In this document: positions 1 to 9,706 of the stretch, in pieces
Numbering within the stretch: position 1 is the stretch's first letter
Layout: every line of letters begins with the position of its first letter
Notes under the pieces: generated by a model
The model's database searches: none
The model's input: the letters and a program-made list of their open reading frames with translations, nothing else
What the model was told of the DNA's origin: nothing
From: SIG607 sp045605385
GTDB lineage: Bacteria > Bacillota > Clostridia > Oscillospirales > Acutalibacteraceae
DNA length: 64,000 nt
Reading direction: 5' to 3'
Assembly (NCBI GenBank): GCA_045605385.1
Contig: JAZUPW010000012.1
Location: 248,001-312,000 of the forward strand
Position numbers and translations under genes: made by a program

Positions 1-1173
1 GATTTAGGCAAAAACAGTTCATGTATTCGTGAATTGTTTGAATACGGTAAGAAAAGAAAAGCCGAAGTAGGGGATGAAAACGTATATGATTTCAGCCTTG
101 GTAATCCAAGCGTACCTGCTCCGCAAATTGTTAAAGAAGTAATGTCAGATTACATATCTAACACCGATCCGGTTGCTTTGCACGGTTATACATCAGCGCC
201 GGGTGACTTATCAGTGCGTCAAGCAATTGCCGATCATATTACTAAAAACAGCAATGTTGAATCTAAGGCAAGTCTTATATATATGACTTGCGGTGCGGCA
301 GCATCGCTTACAATTTCGCTTTGCGCTCTTACAAACGCAGGTGATGAAGTTGTTGTTTTTGCACCGTTTTTTCCTGAATACAACGTTTTTATTAAAAATG
401 CTAACGCTGTACCTGTTATTTGCAAGTGTAAAGAACCTGATTTTTCTATAGATTTTTGTGAACTGAAAAACTGCATTAGCGAAAAAACCTCTGCTGTAAT
501 TATTAATTCTCCCAATAATCCTACGGGTTCTGTTATAACCGAAGATGAAATGCAGCAACTTGCAGATTTTCTGGAAGTTAAACAAAAAGAGTACGGACAT
601 CCTATTTATTTAATAAGTGATGAACCTTACAGAGAACTTGTATACGGTAATGTTACAGTTCCTTATCCGTCTGTTTATTACAAAAACACCATTACTTGTT
701 ATTCGTTCAGCAAGTCACTTTCTCTACCTGGTGAGCGTATTGGTTATATTGAGGTATGCAGTAAAGCCGAATATTGTAATGATATTTTTGCTGCTATTTG
801 CGGTGCAGGCCGTTCTCTTGGCTTTGTGTGCGCACCAAGTCTTTTGCAGTATACTGTTGCGAAATGTCTTGGCAAAACGTCAGATGTTTCGGTGTATGAA
901 AGTAACCGTACTATTTTATCTGATTCCTTAAAAAATATTGGCTATGAAGTTGTTGAACCTAAAGGCGCATTTTATTTGTTTGTAAAAGCATTGTGTGAAG
1001 ACGCTAATGAATTTAGTGAACAAGCAAAAAAGCATGACTTATTGCTTGTGCCAAGTGATAGTTTCGGAGTTAAGGGTTATGTTAGAATTTCTTATTGTGT
1101 AAGTGAGACTACTGTTAAGAATTCTATTCCTGCATTTGAACAATTATTCAAAGATTACAAGGTGAAAAACTAA
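1..1173 (+). CDS. PLP-dependent aminotransferase, class I/II (5' end outside window)
   Basis: The reading frame is open from base 1, so the start codon lies upstream; an in-frame TTG at 34 is not a convincing start because family-like sequence precedes it. The SFSKSLSLPGERIGY stretch carries the Schiff-base lysine of fold-type I aminotransferases, and NSPNNPTG is the cofactor-site loop. The gene runs directly into pheA (overlap TAATG), so it plausibly makes the final transamination of phenylpyruvate or hydroxyphenylpyruvate to Phe/Tyr. That substrate is inferred from context; an aspartate aminotransferase role cannot be excluded. The family is certain, the substrate is not. Confidence 0.9.
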   Translation, partial: DLGKNSSCIRELFEYGKKRKAEVGDENVYDFSLGNPSVPAPQIVKEVMSDYISNTDPVALHGYTSAPGDLSVRQAIADHITKNSNVESKASLIYMTCGAAASLTISLCALTNAGDEVVVFAPFFPEYNVFIKNANAVPVICKCKEPDFSIDFCELKNCISEKTSAVIINSPNNPTGSVITEDEMQQLADFLEVKQKEYGHPIYLISDEPYRELVYGNVTVPYPSVYYKNTITCYSFSKSLSLPGERIGYIEVCSKAEYCNDIFAAICGAGRSLGFVCAPSLLQYTVAKCLGKTSDVSVYESNRTILSDSLKNIGYEVVEPKGAFYLFVKALCEDANEFSEQAKKHDLLLVPSDSFGVKGYVRISYCVSETTVKNSIPAFEQLFKDYKVKN

Positions 1174-2258
1174 TGGAAGATAAATTGTCTTTAGCGCGTA
1201 AAGAAATTAACACAATAGATAAAGAAATGGCAGCACTGTTTTGCAAAAGAATGGAAGCAGTAAAATTGGTTGCCGAATATAAAAAGGAACACGGTTTACC
1301 TGTGTTCGATGCCGAAAGAGAAGCAAGTTTAATTAATAAAAACAGTTTGCTTATTTCTGATGATACGCTGAAACCTTATTATATTGACTTTTTAAAAAGC
1401 AATATGGAAATTTCAAAAAAATATCAGTATAAACTTAACGAAGGAATGCGCGTTGCTTTCAGCGGTGTTAAGGGGGCATTTGCTGATATTGCTGCACATA
1501 AGATTTTTAAAGATGCTATTAGGGTTGAACACTCTAACTTTAAAGAGGCCTATGAAGCTGCAGAAAACGGAGAATGTGATTGCGTTTTGCTTCCGCTTGA
1601 AAACAGTTATAACGGTGACGTAGGTCAAGTTATGGACCTTGCATTTTTTGGTTCGCTTTTTATTAACGGAATTTATGATTTTTCTGTTTGCCAGTGTTTA
1701 CTTGCTAAAAAAGGTGCTAATCTTAAAGATATAAAAGAGGTTATAAGTCATCCGCAAGCCTTAGGCCAGTGCAGTTCTTTTATTATGAAACACGGTCTTA
1801 TGTTTACTGAATGTAAAAATACGGCTGTCGCCGCAAGTATTGTTGCTCAAAGCCAACGTAATGATATTGCCGCCATTGCGAGTGAAGAAGCTGCATCAGA
1901 GTTTGGTCTTGAAATATTACACGGCGGTATTAACGATGATGCAACCAATACTACCCGTTTTGCGGTGCTTTCAAGACTTGATAAAAATGAACACAACAAA
2001 GATAACGAGTTTATTATGTTCTTTACCGTTAAAAATGAAAACGGTTCGTTAGGTCGCGCTTTAACGGTTATAGGTAATAACGGATTTAACTTAAGATCTT
2101 TAAAAAGTCGTCCAACAAAAGACCTGATTTGGAGTTATTATTTTTACGTTGAAGGCGAAGGCAATATTTATTCTGAACAAGGCAAAAAAATGCTTGATGA
2201 GTTAAAAAGTGTGTGCGACAATATTAAAATTGTCGGTTCTTTTGAAAAAAACAAGTAG
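1173..2258 (+). CDS. pheA: Bifunctional chorismate mutase / prephenate dehydratase
   Basis: Converts chorismate to prephenate and then to phenylpyruvate, the committed route to phenylalanine. Three domains are visible in 361 residues: an AroQ-type helical chorismate mutase (about 1-88), a prephenate dehydratase (about 91-270, with the NTTRF motif before the domain end) and a C-terminal ACT domain (about 280-355, starting GSLGRALTVIG). The ACT domain is the usual phenylalanine feedback site; the ligand motif reads KSRP where ESRP is typical. ATG overlaps the upstream stop as TAATG, which indicates translational coupling. The length is normal for the fused P-protein. Confidence 0.96.
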   Translation: MEDKLSLARKEINTIDKEMAALFCKRMEAVKLVAEYKKEHGLPVFDAEREASLINKNSLLISDDTLKPYYIDFLKSNMEISKKYQYKLNEGMRVAFSGVKGAFADIAAHKIFKDAIRVEHSNFKEAYEAAENGECDCVLLPLENSYNGDVGQVMDLAFFGSLFINGIYDFSVCQCLLAKKGANLKDIKEVISHPQALGQCSSFIMKHGLMFTECKNTAVAASIVAQSQRNDIAAIASEEAASEFGLEILHGGINDDATNTTRFAVLSRLDKNEHNKDNEFIMFFTVKNENGSLGRALTVIGNNGFNLRSLKSRPTKDLIWSYYFYVEGEGNIYSEQGKKMLDELKSVCDNIKIVGSFEKNK

Positions 2259-2271
2259 GAAGTGTGTTTAG

Positions 2272-3285
2272 TTGATTATTCCTGTAAATTCTGTCAGCGG
2301 AAGTTACAATATTACGCTTGAACGCGGCTCTTTAAAGCGCGTTGGAGAAATTGTTAATCTTAAAAGAAAAACAATGATTATTACCGATGACGGTGTACCT
2401 TGTGAGTATGTTGAAACGGTTAAAAAACAGTGTGATTTTGCCGTTGTTATGAGATTTCCTCAAGGCGAGGCTACAAAAAGTTTCCGTGTTCTTCAAAAAA
2501 TACTTAAAAATATGGTTACTAATGCTTTTGATCGAAACGATTGTGTTATTGCTGTCGGCGGCGGTGTTATTGGCGATCTTTCGGGTTTTGTTGCCTCAAC
2601 ATATATGAGAGGTATTGATTTTTACAATATACCGACTACACTTCTTTCGCAGGTCGATTCTTCAATAGGCGGTAAAGTTGCTGTAAACTTTTCGGGTTAT
2701 AAAAATATAGTCGGTGCTTTTTATCCTCCAAAAGCAGTAATTATTGATCCTGACGTTTTAAAAACGTTACCGAAACGGCATATATCTAACGGACTTGCCG
2801 AAGCGGTTAAAATGGCGGTAACCTGCAATAAAAACTTATTTGAATATTTTGAAAAGAACGGAAATAATTTTGATTTAGAATACGTTATTGAGCATTCTTT
2901 AAAAATTAAAAAGTTTGTTGTAGAAAACGATGAAAAAGAACATGGTTTGCGAAAAGTTTTGAACTTCGGACATACAATTGGTCACGCTATAGAAAGCAGT
3001 ATTAATATGCTTGATTGGTACCATGGTGAATGTGTAGCCGCAGGTATGCTTTTAACTTGTTCAAAAGAAGTTAAGGAAAGACTTTCAAAAGTTCTTATAA
3101 CACTTAATTTGCCAACATATATTCCTTGCAGTATAACCAAAATGACTAATGCTGTTTCACACGATAAAAAGGTTAACGGAGAAAGCATTAGTGAAGTATT
3201 TGTTAATGAAATCGGCAGTTTTGAAATTAAAAATATAACTCAAGATAACATCAAAAGGTTAATAAAAACGGAGTACAAAATATGA
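2272..3285 (+). CDS. aroB: 3-dehydroquinate synthase
   Basis: Catalyses shikimate step 2, DAHP to 3-dehydroquinate, with NAD and a divalent metal. The NAD-binding glycine-rich segment GGGVIGDLSGFVAS is near residue 100, and the metal-site HTIGHAIE motif is near residue 235. At 337 residues it is slightly short for AroB. The start is TTG at 2272, placed by an AGGAAGTG ribosome-binding site about 8 nt upstream; no better ATG is available. The 3' end overlaps aroC by 4 nt (ATGA). The second gene of the shikimate set in this operon after pheA. Confidence 0.95.
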   Translation: MIIPVNSVSGSYNITLERGSLKRVGEIVNLKRKTMIITDDGVPCEYVETVKKQCDFAVVMRFPQGEATKSFRVLQKILKNMVTNAFDRNDCVIAVGGGVIGDLSGFVASTYMRGIDFYNIPTTLLSQVDSSIGGKVAVNFSGYKNIVGAFYPPKAVIIDPDVLKTLPKRHISNGLAEAVKMAVTCNKNLFEYFEKNGNNFDLEYVIEHSLKIKKFVVENDEKEHGLRKVLNFGHTIGHAIESSINMLDWYHGECVAAGMLLTCSKEVKERLSKVLITLNLPTYIPCSITKMTNAVSHDKKVNGESISEVFVNEIGSFEIKNITQDNIKRLIKTEYKI

Positions 3286-4385
3286 AAAATTCTTTTGGAG
3301 AAAGCATAATTTATACTATTTTCGGTGAAAGTCACGGTAATAAAATAGGAATTGTTATTGACGGTTTAGCCCCTGGTATTTCGGTGGATAACAGCGAAAT
3401 AAATAAGTATCTTTCTTTGCGTCGACCGAATGGAGCAAATTCAACTGCACGTGTTGAAGCCGATGAGTTTGAAATTGTAAGCGGCGTTTATAATGGAAAG
3501 ACTACAGGAACTCCTGTTTGTATTATTATAAATAACAACAATAAAAAAAGTGAAGATTACAATAATATTTCTGCTCTTGCTCGTCCGGGGCACGCTGATT
3601 ATGCCGCTTACTGCAAGTATCACGGTTTTGAAGACAGACGCGGCGGCGGTCATTTCAGCGGCAGAATAACTGCTCCCATAGTTGCCGCAGGCGCAATTGC
3701 CATAAATATGCTTAAAAGCAAAGGTATACAAATTGGTACTCATATTTCATCTATAGCCGGTATTAATGATTCAAATTTTTCTGACTATTCTACAGATATT
3801 GAGTTTTTATGTGAGAAAAATTTCCCTGTTTTAAGTAAAGATGCAGAAGAAAAAATGCAACAAGCCATTTTACTTGCTAAAGTCAATAAAGACAGCGTTG
3901 GCGGTGAACTTGAAACCGTAATAACTGGTATGCCGGTTGGCGTTGGAGAGCCTTGGTTTGATAGTCTGGAAAGTAAAATTTCACACGCTATGTTTTCTAT
4001 TCCGGGTATAAAGGGTATTTCGTTTGGTGATGGTTTTAATTTCTCTGTTATGCAGGGAAGTGAAGCAAACGATCCTTTTATTATTGAAAACGGTATAATT
4101 AAAACATCTAAAAACTCCAACGGTGGTATAAACGGCGGTATTTCAAATGGAATGCCTATTTTGTTTACTTGCGCTGTTAAGCCTACACCTTCTATTGCAT
4201 TGAAACAAAATACTGTTGATTATATTAATAATAAAGAATGTGAAATTGAAATTAACGGAAGACACGACCCCTGCATTGTTCACAGAGCGGCTATTGTTGT
4301 AAAATGTTTAACTGCGCTTACCCTTTGTGATATTCTTGCGCTTCGTTTTGGAACCGATTATTTTTTGACTGGTGATCACTTATGA
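3282..4385 (+). CDS. aroC: Chorismate synthase
   Basis: Catalyses the last shikimate step, EPSP to chorismate, using reduced FMN. Recognised by GESHGNKIGIVIDG at the N-terminus, the RPNGAN...TGTP region, DRRGGGHFSGR, and the C-terminal DPCIVHRAA segment; 367 residues is the normal length. ATG overlaps the aroB stop and the gene's own stop overlaps aroE-aroK, both through 4-nt ATGA junctions. The chorismate made here feeds the pheA and tyrA products encoded in the same transcript. Confidence 0.96.
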   Translation: MKNSFGESIIYTIFGESHGNKIGIVIDGLAPGISVDNSEINKYLSLRRPNGANSTARVEADEFEIVSGVYNGKTTGTPVCIIINNNNKKSEDYNNISALARPGHADYAAYCKYHGFEDRRGGGHFSGRITAPIVAAGAIAINMLKSKGIQIGTHISSIAGINDSNFSDYSTDIEFLCEKNFPVLSKDAEEKMQQAILLAKVNKDSVGGELETVITGMPVGVGEPWFDSLESKISHAMFSIPGIKGISFGDGFNFSVMQGSEANDPFIIENGIIKTSKNSNGGINGGISNGMPILFTCAVKPTPSIALKQNTVDYINNKECEIEINGRHDPCIVHRAAIVVKCLTALTLCDILALRFGTDYFLTGDHL

Positions 4386-5614
4386 AATATGGATGTATCG
4401 GCGAGCATTTAACACATAGTTTTTCTAAAGAAATACATAATTTGCTTGCGGATTATGAATACGAATTGAAAGAAATTAGTCCTGATAATCTTGATACGTT
4501 TTTAAAAAATAAAGATTTTAATGCTGTAAACGTCACGATACCGTATAAACAGGAAGTTATAAAGTATCTTGATTTTGTTGACGATTTGGCGAAGGAAATT
4601 GGTGCTGTTAATACAATAGTCAACAAAGAGGGAAAACTTTACGGTTATAATACCGATTTTTACGGTTTAAAAACTCTTATTGAAAAAAATGATATCTGTT
4701 TGAAAAATAAAAAAGTATTAATACTCGGTAGCGGGGGAACTTCAAAAACAGCCCTTGCCGTTGCAAAATTTTTATCGGCTAAAGAAATTTTCAGAATTTC
4801 AAGAACAGGAAACAATGGCTGTATTACTTACGAAGATGCTATATCAAACCACAATGATGCCGACGTAATAATTAACACTACCCCATGCGGAATGTATCCC
4901 GAAAGCAGCGGTTCTCCCATAGACATAAGTTATTTTTCTAATCTTTATGCTGTAATTGACGTTGTATATAATCCTTTTAAAACCGATTTGATATCTGCCG
5001 CTGAAAAAAGAGGAATAAAGTGTTGTTCAGGTCTTTATATGTTGGTTGCTCAGGCATCTTACGCTGTTGAGCACTTTCTTGATTGCAAAATTTCAGCAGA
5101 AAAACTGCAGAGCGTTTATAAAAAAATACTTTTCAGCAAACAAAATATTGTTTTAATTGGAATGCCGTCTTGCGGTAAATCAACTGTAGGACAACTAGTT
5201 GCTGATTACCTCGGCAGAGATTTTTACGATACTGATACTTTAATTGAAACTAAAGAAAATTTAAGCATTAAAGAAATTTTTGAGCAAAATGGTGAAAGTT
5301 ATTTCAGAAAACTTGAAAATGAAACCATAGCCGAAATTTCAAAACTTTCCGGTGTTGTAATTTCTACCGGCGGCGGTGCAGTTATTAATGAGAATAATAC
5401 TTTTTGGCTAAAAAAGAACGGTTTATTATTTTTCATAGACCGACCTCTTGAGAAATTAATCTGCACGAAATCAAGACCCCTTTCAAGTAATAAATCTAAT
5501 TTAGAAATGCTTTATAAACAAAGGCATCCGATTTATTGTTCTGCTGCGGATTATACGCTTACTAAAGACAACACTTTTGAAGAATTAAAAGAGTTATTAA
5601 AGAAGGAATTTTAA
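4382..5614 (+). CDS. aroE/aroK: Shikimate dehydrogenase - shikimate kinase fusion
   Basis: One 410-residue polypeptide carries two consecutive pathway enzymes. Residues 1 to about 250 are shikimate dehydrogenase: LTHSFSK substrate loop, VTIPYKQ with the catalytic lysine, and GYNTDFYG. Residues about 254-410 are shikimate kinase: Walker A GMPSCGKST, the DTD pair, the FRKLE arginine and the STGGG motif. No stop or frameshift separates them. Dehydroshikimate is reduced to shikimate and then phosphorylated, so the fusion joins steps 4 and 5. Both ends overlap neighbours (ATGA with aroC, TAATG with aroQ). Confidence 0.95.
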   Translation: MKYGCIGEHLTHSFSKEIHNLLADYEYELKEISPDNLDTFLKNKDFNAVNVTIPYKQEVIKYLDFVDDLAKEIGAVNTIVNKEGKLYGYNTDFYGLKTLIEKNDICLKNKKVLILGSGGTSKTALAVAKFLSAKEIFRISRTGNNGCITYEDAISNHNDADVIINTTPCGMYPESSGSPIDISYFSNLYAVIDVVYNPFKTDLISAAEKRGIKCCSGLYMLVAQASYAVEHFLDCKISAEKLQSVYKKILFSKQNIVLIGMPSCGKSTVGQLVADYLGRDFYDTDTLIETKENLSIKEIFEQNGESYFRKLENETIAEISKLSGVVISTGGGAVINENNTFWLKKNGLLFFIDRPLEKLICTKSRPLSSNKSNLEMLYKQRHPIYCSAADYTLTKDNTFEELKELLKKEF

Positions 5615-6048
5615 TGAAAATTTTAGTTATTAACGGTCCAAATATCAATATGTTGGGCATTCGTGAACCTGAAATTTACGGAAATGAAAATTATAATACA
5701 CTAATAGAAAAAATTTATAAACATGCATCGGAAATTTCTGTTACCGTTGAACATTTTCAGTCTAATCACGAGGGATATATTGTAGATAAAATTCAGGATG
5801 CATACGGTAAATTTGATGCAATTGTAATTAATCCTGCTGCTTATACTCACACAAGTGTTGCAATTTTAGACGCTTTGAAGTCTATTGGACTTCCGTGTGT
5901 TGAAGTTCATATTTCCGATGTTTCTCTGCGTGAAGATTTCAGGCAGATAAGTTATGTAAGGACCTACTGTGAAAAAACAATTATGGGGCAGGGTATTAAC
6001 GGATATCTTTGTGCCCTTGACTATCTTAAGGAGAAATACGGCAAATGA
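5614..6048 (+). CDS. aroQ: 3-dehydroquinate dehydratase, type II
   Basis: Catalyses shikimate step 3, dehydroquinate to dehydroshikimate. The small 144-residue flavodoxin-like type II enzyme is recognised by VINGPNINMLGIREPEIYG at the N-terminus, the FQSNHEG segment, the INPAAYTHTS active-site stretch and VEVHISD. The start overlaps the preceding stop (TAATG) and the end overlaps aroA (ATGA). The type I enzyme is absent from this window, so this is the operon's only dehydroquinase. Confidence 0.96.
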   Translation: MKILVINGPNINMLGIREPEIYGNENYNTLIEKIYKHASEISVTVEHFQSNHEGYIVDKIQDAYGKFDAIVINPAAYTHTSVAILDALKSIGLPCVEVHISDVSLREDFRQISYVRTYCEKTIMGQGINGYLCALDYLKEKYGK

Positions 6049-7256
6049 AAGTAGAAATTATTCCTTCCGTTGCTGTCGGTTCGGTTTTGGCACCGCCCTC
6101 TAAAAGTTTTTCTCACAGAGCGCTTATTTGTGGGGCTTTAAGTAAAAAATCCGTTATTAAAGGAATCGCATTTTCAAACGATATTAAAGCAACTATTTCT
6201 TGTTTAGAAAATTTAGGCGCAACCGTAAATTTTTTAAGCGAGGACAGTATTGAAATCGGCGGTTTAAACGTTAATACAATTAAAAATGCAACACTAAATT
6301 GTCTAGAGAGCGGTAGCACCCTGAGATTTTTAATACCGTTTGCTTTTCTTGGCGGTAACGATGTTGTCTATACCGGTAGTGAAAGACTGTTTGAACGGCC
6401 ACTAACTGTTTATGAGAAAATTGCAAAAAATCAAAATTTGTTGTTTCAAAAAGTTGGCAATTCTTTAAAGGCGGGAGGTAAACTTAAAGCTGATAATTAC
6501 ATAATTGATGGAAGTGTCAGCAGTCAGTTTGTCAGCGGACTTATGTTTGTTCTGCCTTTACTGGAGGATGACAGTAAAATTATCTTAAGCGAGAATTCCG
6601 CAAGTTTATCTTATCTTGATATTACGGTTGAATGTTTAAGGGATTTCGGCATTGTAATTGAAAAAATTAATGCCTTTACTTACATTATTAAAGGCGGTCA
6701 AACTTACGTTTCAAAAACGGTTAATATTGAAGGTGATTTTTCAAATTCGTCTTTTTTAGATGCTTTTAATTGCCTTGGCGGTAACGTTACCGTTAACGGT
6801 TTAAATCCTTTAAGTCCTCAGGGCGATAAAGTATACAGGGAGTTTTTCGATTTACTTTCCAATGGTTCTCCGATTATTGATATTAAAGATTGTCCCGATT
6901 TGGCGCCTATATTATTTACGTTAAGCGCTGCCAAAAACGGCGCAACTTTTATTAATACTAAAAGATTGAGGATGAAAGAAAGCGACCGTGTTGAAACTAT
7001 GAAAACGGAATTATCTAAATTCGGTGCGCAACTCATTTGTGAAGAAAATTCCGTTATCGTTAAGAAGTCTTCGCTTCATACACCAACTTGTGAATTATAC
7101 GGACACAACGACCACCGCATCGTTATGTCGCTTAGTATTCTATGTTCGGTTTATGGCGGTGTAATTAATGGTAGTGAAGCAATAAATAAAAGTTTTCCCG
7201 ATTTTTTTGAAAAAATTAAATCGCTTGGTATTGTGGTGAAAAATTATGATGCTTGA
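6045..7256 (+). CDS. aroA: 3-phosphoshikimate 1-carboxyvinyltransferase (EPSP synthase)
   Basis: Transfers enolpyruvyl from PEP to shikimate-3-phosphate (step 6). PPSKSFSHRALIC at the N-terminus contains the substrate lysine and serine, ESGSTLRFL lies near residue 90, RMKESDRVETM near residue 307 and the DHRIVM motif near residue 355. The 403-residue length is slightly short but ordinary for clostridia. ATGA overlap at the 5' end; the 3' end overlaps tyrA by 11 nt. The ESGS loop differs from the common NAGT/NSGT form, but ESGST variants occur in Firmicutes. Confidence 0.95.
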   Translation: MKVEIIPSVAVGSVLAPPSKSFSHRALICGALSKKSVIKGIAFSNDIKATISCLENLGATVNFLSEDSIEIGGLNVNTIKNATLNCLESGSTLRFLIPFAFLGGNDVVYTGSERLFERPLTVYEKIAKNQNLLFQKVGNSLKAGGKLKADNYIIDGSVSSQFVSGLMFVLPLLEDDSKIILSENSASLSYLDITVECLRDFGIVIEKINAFTYIIKGGQTYVSKTVNIEGDFSNSSFLDAFNCLGGNVTVNGLNPLSPQGDKVYREFFDLLSNGSPIIDIKDCPDLAPILFTLSAAKNGATFINTKRLRMKESDRVETMKTELSKFGAQLICEENSVIVKKSSLHTPTCELYGHNDHRIVMSLSILCSVYGGVINGSEAINKSFPDFFEKIKSLGIVVKNYDA

Positions 7257-8100
7257 TAAGAATAAAAATATATTAATTGTTGGTCTTGGGTTATTGGGCG
7301 GTTCTTATGCAAAAGCGCTCAGTCGTAAAGGATATAAAGTAAAAGCAATAACTAAAGACCAGTCTTCAGTTGATTATGCTTTAAAGGAAAATATTGTGCA
7401 ATATGCTACAATTAACGTTGAACCTAACTTGGTAGGTGAGGCGGATTTAGTTATATTTGCGCTATATCCGCACGTATTTGTCAACTGGATTACGGAATAC
7501 CAGCATTTGTTTAAAAAAGGCGCAATTATTACTGATGTAACAGGTGTAAAGGGAAGTATTGTTTACAAAATTCAGAATACGTTAAGAGATGACGTTGAAT
7601 TTATTTCTGCACATCCTATGGCTGGTAAAGAAACAAGCGGTGTTGAAAACAGTGATGATTCTATTTTTACCAATGCAAACTATATTGTTGTTCCAACAGA
7701 GAAGAATACTAAAGAAGCAATTGAACTTTGCTGTGATTTGGGTGAAAAATTAAGGTTTTATAACGTTACTGTATTAAACGTAGAGCAACACGATAAAATG
7801 ATTGCATTTCTTTCTCAGCTAACTCACTGTATTGCCGTAACTTTAATGTGCAGTAATGATTCTGAAAACCTTGTTAAATATACAGGTGACTCATTTCGTG
7901 ATTTAACAAGAATTGCAAAGATTAACGACGTAATGTGGTCTGAACTGTTTTTACTGAATAAGGATGCGCTTATTAGTGAAATGGAAAACTTCAGAAACAC
8001 ATTTGATGAGTTATATGATGCGATAAAAAATGAAAACAGAGTAAAAATGCGAGAAATGATGAAATGTTCTACACAAAGAAGGAAATTCTTTGACAAATAA
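7246..8100 (+). CDS. tyrA: Prephenate dehydrogenase
   Basis: Oxidatively decarboxylates prephenate to 4-hydroxyphenylpyruvate, the tyrosine branch. The N-terminal Rossmann motif is VGLGLLGGSYAKAL; ISAHPMAGKE with the catalytic histidine is near residue 125. At 284 residues it lacks the C-terminal ACT domain of many TyrA proteins, so feedback control may rest elsewhere. Two adjacent ATG codons (7246, 7249) lie inside the end of aroA; the first is used here. It sits between aroA and DAHP synthase in a single aromatic operon. Confidence 0.92.
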   Translation: MMLDKNKNILIVGLGLLGGSYAKALSRKGYKVKAITKDQSSVDYALKENIVQYATINVEPNLVGEADLVIFALYPHVFVNWITEYQHLFKKGAIITDVTGVKGSIVYKIQNTLRDDVEFISAHPMAGKETSGVENSDDSIFTNANYIVVPTEKNTKEAIELCCDLGEKLRFYNVTVLNVEQHDKMIAFLSQLTHCIAVTLMCSNDSENLVKYTGDSFRDLTRIAKINDVMWSELFLLNKDALISEMENFRNTFDELYDAIKNENRVKMREMMKCSTQRRKFFDK

Positions 8101-8113
8101 AGGGTGAAAAATT

Positions 8114-9142
8114 ATGAGTATGGATTTTAAGGGAAAACTTCCTATACCACAGGAAGTTAAGTTGCAGTATCCCGCAACAGAAGCAGCATTAAAAGTTAAA
8201 AAAGAAAGAGAAATTGAATTAAAAAAAATATTTACAAATAAATCGGATAAATTTTTGGTTATAATAGGACCGTGTTCTGCCGACTATCCGGATAGTGTTT
8301 TAGAATATATTGAGCGTCTAAAAAAGGTAGAAGAAAAGGTTTCTGACAAACTGTTTATTGTTCCAAGAATTTACACTAATAAGCCTAGAACTACAGGCGC
8401 TGGCTACAAGGGGATGTTACATCAGCCCGATCCCGACAAAACTCCTGATATGCTTTCGGGAATTGTTGCTATAAGACAGTTGCACATACGCGCACTTAAC
8501 GATTACGGTTTTTCTTGCGCAGATGAAATGCTTTATCCCGATAATCACAGGTATCTTTCTGATATTATCGGTTACGTTGCGGTGGGGGCCCGTTCTGTTG
8601 AAAATCAACAACACAGGCTTACTGCAAGCGGTATAGATGACCCGGTAGGAATGAAAAACCCAACTAGCGGTGATTTATCTGTAATGATGAACTCAATTGT
8701 TGCTGCAAGAAGCGGCCACACATTCATTTATCGCGGTTGGGAAGTGCACAGTTCGGGTAATCCGCTTGCACACGCTATTTTACGCGGTTATAATGACATA
8801 AGCGGTCGCGCTGTGTCAAACTATCATTATGAAAATCTTGCTCAACTTTATGATTTGTACGCTAAATATAATTTGGAGAATCCATCTGTAATTATTGATA
8901 CAAACCATGCTAATTCATCTAAAATGTACCTTGAACAGCCAAGAATCGCTAAAGACGTTATTTACAGTATGTCACATAACGAAAATATAGGAAAAATGGT
9001 AAAAGGTCTTATGATAGAAAGTTATCTTGAAGACGGTTGCCAAACGGTTGGTGAACACACTTACGGTAAGTCAATTACTGATCCTTGCCTTGGCTGGGAA
9101 AAAACAGAAAAATTGCTTTATAAAATTGCTGATTCTTTATAA
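8114..9142 (+). CDS. aroF: 3-deoxy-7-phosphoheptulonate synthase, class I (AroFGH type)
   Basis: Catalyses the entry step of the pathway, PEP plus erythrose-4-phosphate to DAHP. Motifs: IGPCSADYPDSV, KPRTTGAGYKG, GARSVENQQHR, KNPTSGD and IDTNHANS, all as in the AroFGH class; 342 residues. The gene lies 13 nt after tyrA with a GGGTGA ribosome-binding site. Enzymes of this class are usually inhibited by an aromatic amino acid; which one cannot be read from the sequence. Its position near the end of the operon, rather than first, is notable but not unusual. Confidence 0.94.
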   Translation: MSMDFKGKLPIPQEVKLQYPATEAALKVKKEREIELKKIFTNKSDKFLVIIGPCSADYPDSVLEYIERLKKVEEKVSDKLFIVPRIYTNKPRTTGAGYKGMLHQPDPDKTPDMLSGIVAIRQLHIRALNDYGFSCADEMLYPDNHRYLSDIIGYVAVGARSVENQQHRLTASGIDDPVGMKNPTSGDLSVMMNSIVAARSGHTFIYRGWEVHSSGNPLAHAILRGYNDISGRAVSNYHYENLAQLYDLYAKYNLENPSVIIDTNHANSSKMYLEQPRIAKDVIYSMSHNENIGKMVKGLMIESYLEDGCQTVGEHTYGKSITDPCLGWEKTEKLLYKIADSL

Positions 9143-9154
9143 GGGGAGATTTAT

Positions 9155-9703
9155 ATGAAAATACTTATAGCATCTGATATTCACGGTTCTTCATACTACT
9201 GCGGTGAACTAGTAAGTGCGATTGAAAGAGAAAATCCAGATAGAATTATTTTGCTTGGTGATATACTTTACCACGGACCAAGAAACGATCTGCCAAAGGA
9301 ATATGACCCTAAAAAAGTAATTGATATGTTAAACGGTTACAGCGAAAAAATTTTAAGTGTCCGTGGTAATTGTGACAGCGAAGTAGACCAGATGGTACTT
9401 GATTTCCCATGTCTTTCTGACTATTCGGTGTTATTAGAAGGAAATAAAACAATTTTCATTACACATGGCCATATTTTTAATAGCGATAATATGCCCAAAA
9501 TTAAGGCAGGGGACGTTTTATTGCATGGACACACACATGTTACCGCATGCGAAAAGTTATGCAACGGTGTGTATTATATTAATCCCGGTTCTGTTTCTAT
9601 TCCAAAGAACGACACACAAAGAGGATACTTATTATTGGAAAACGGAATGTTTACGTTTAAAAATTTGGCAGGGGATACTATCAATACTTTTTCGCTTAAC
9701 TAA
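9155..9703 (+). CDS. YfcE/MJ0936-type metallophosphoesterase
   Basis: A 182-residue calcineurin-like phosphodiesterase with the full set of dimetal ligands: SDIHGS (residues 7-12), GDILYHG, GNCDSEVD, the ITHGH motif and HGHTHV near residue 125. YfcE homologues hydrolyse artificial phosphodiesters; the physiological substrate is not known. It follows DAHP synthase by 12 nt with a GGGGAG ribosome-binding site, so it is probably the last gene of the aromatic transcript, although a functional link is not evident. Confidence 0.9.
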   Translation: MKILIASDIHGSSYYCGELVSAIERENPDRIILLGDILYHGPRNDLPKEYDPKKVIDMLNGYSEKILSVRGNCDSEVDQMVLDFPCLSDYSVLLEGNKTIFITHGHIFNSDNMPKIKAGDVLLHGHTHVTACEKLCNGVYYINPGSVSIPKNDTQRGYLLLENGMFTFKNLAGDTINTFSLN

Positions 9704-9706
9704 ACA

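Noticed and set aside
1..60. T-box or other amino-acid leader for the aromatic operon
   Set aside because: The operon start is outside the window, so this cannot be judged.
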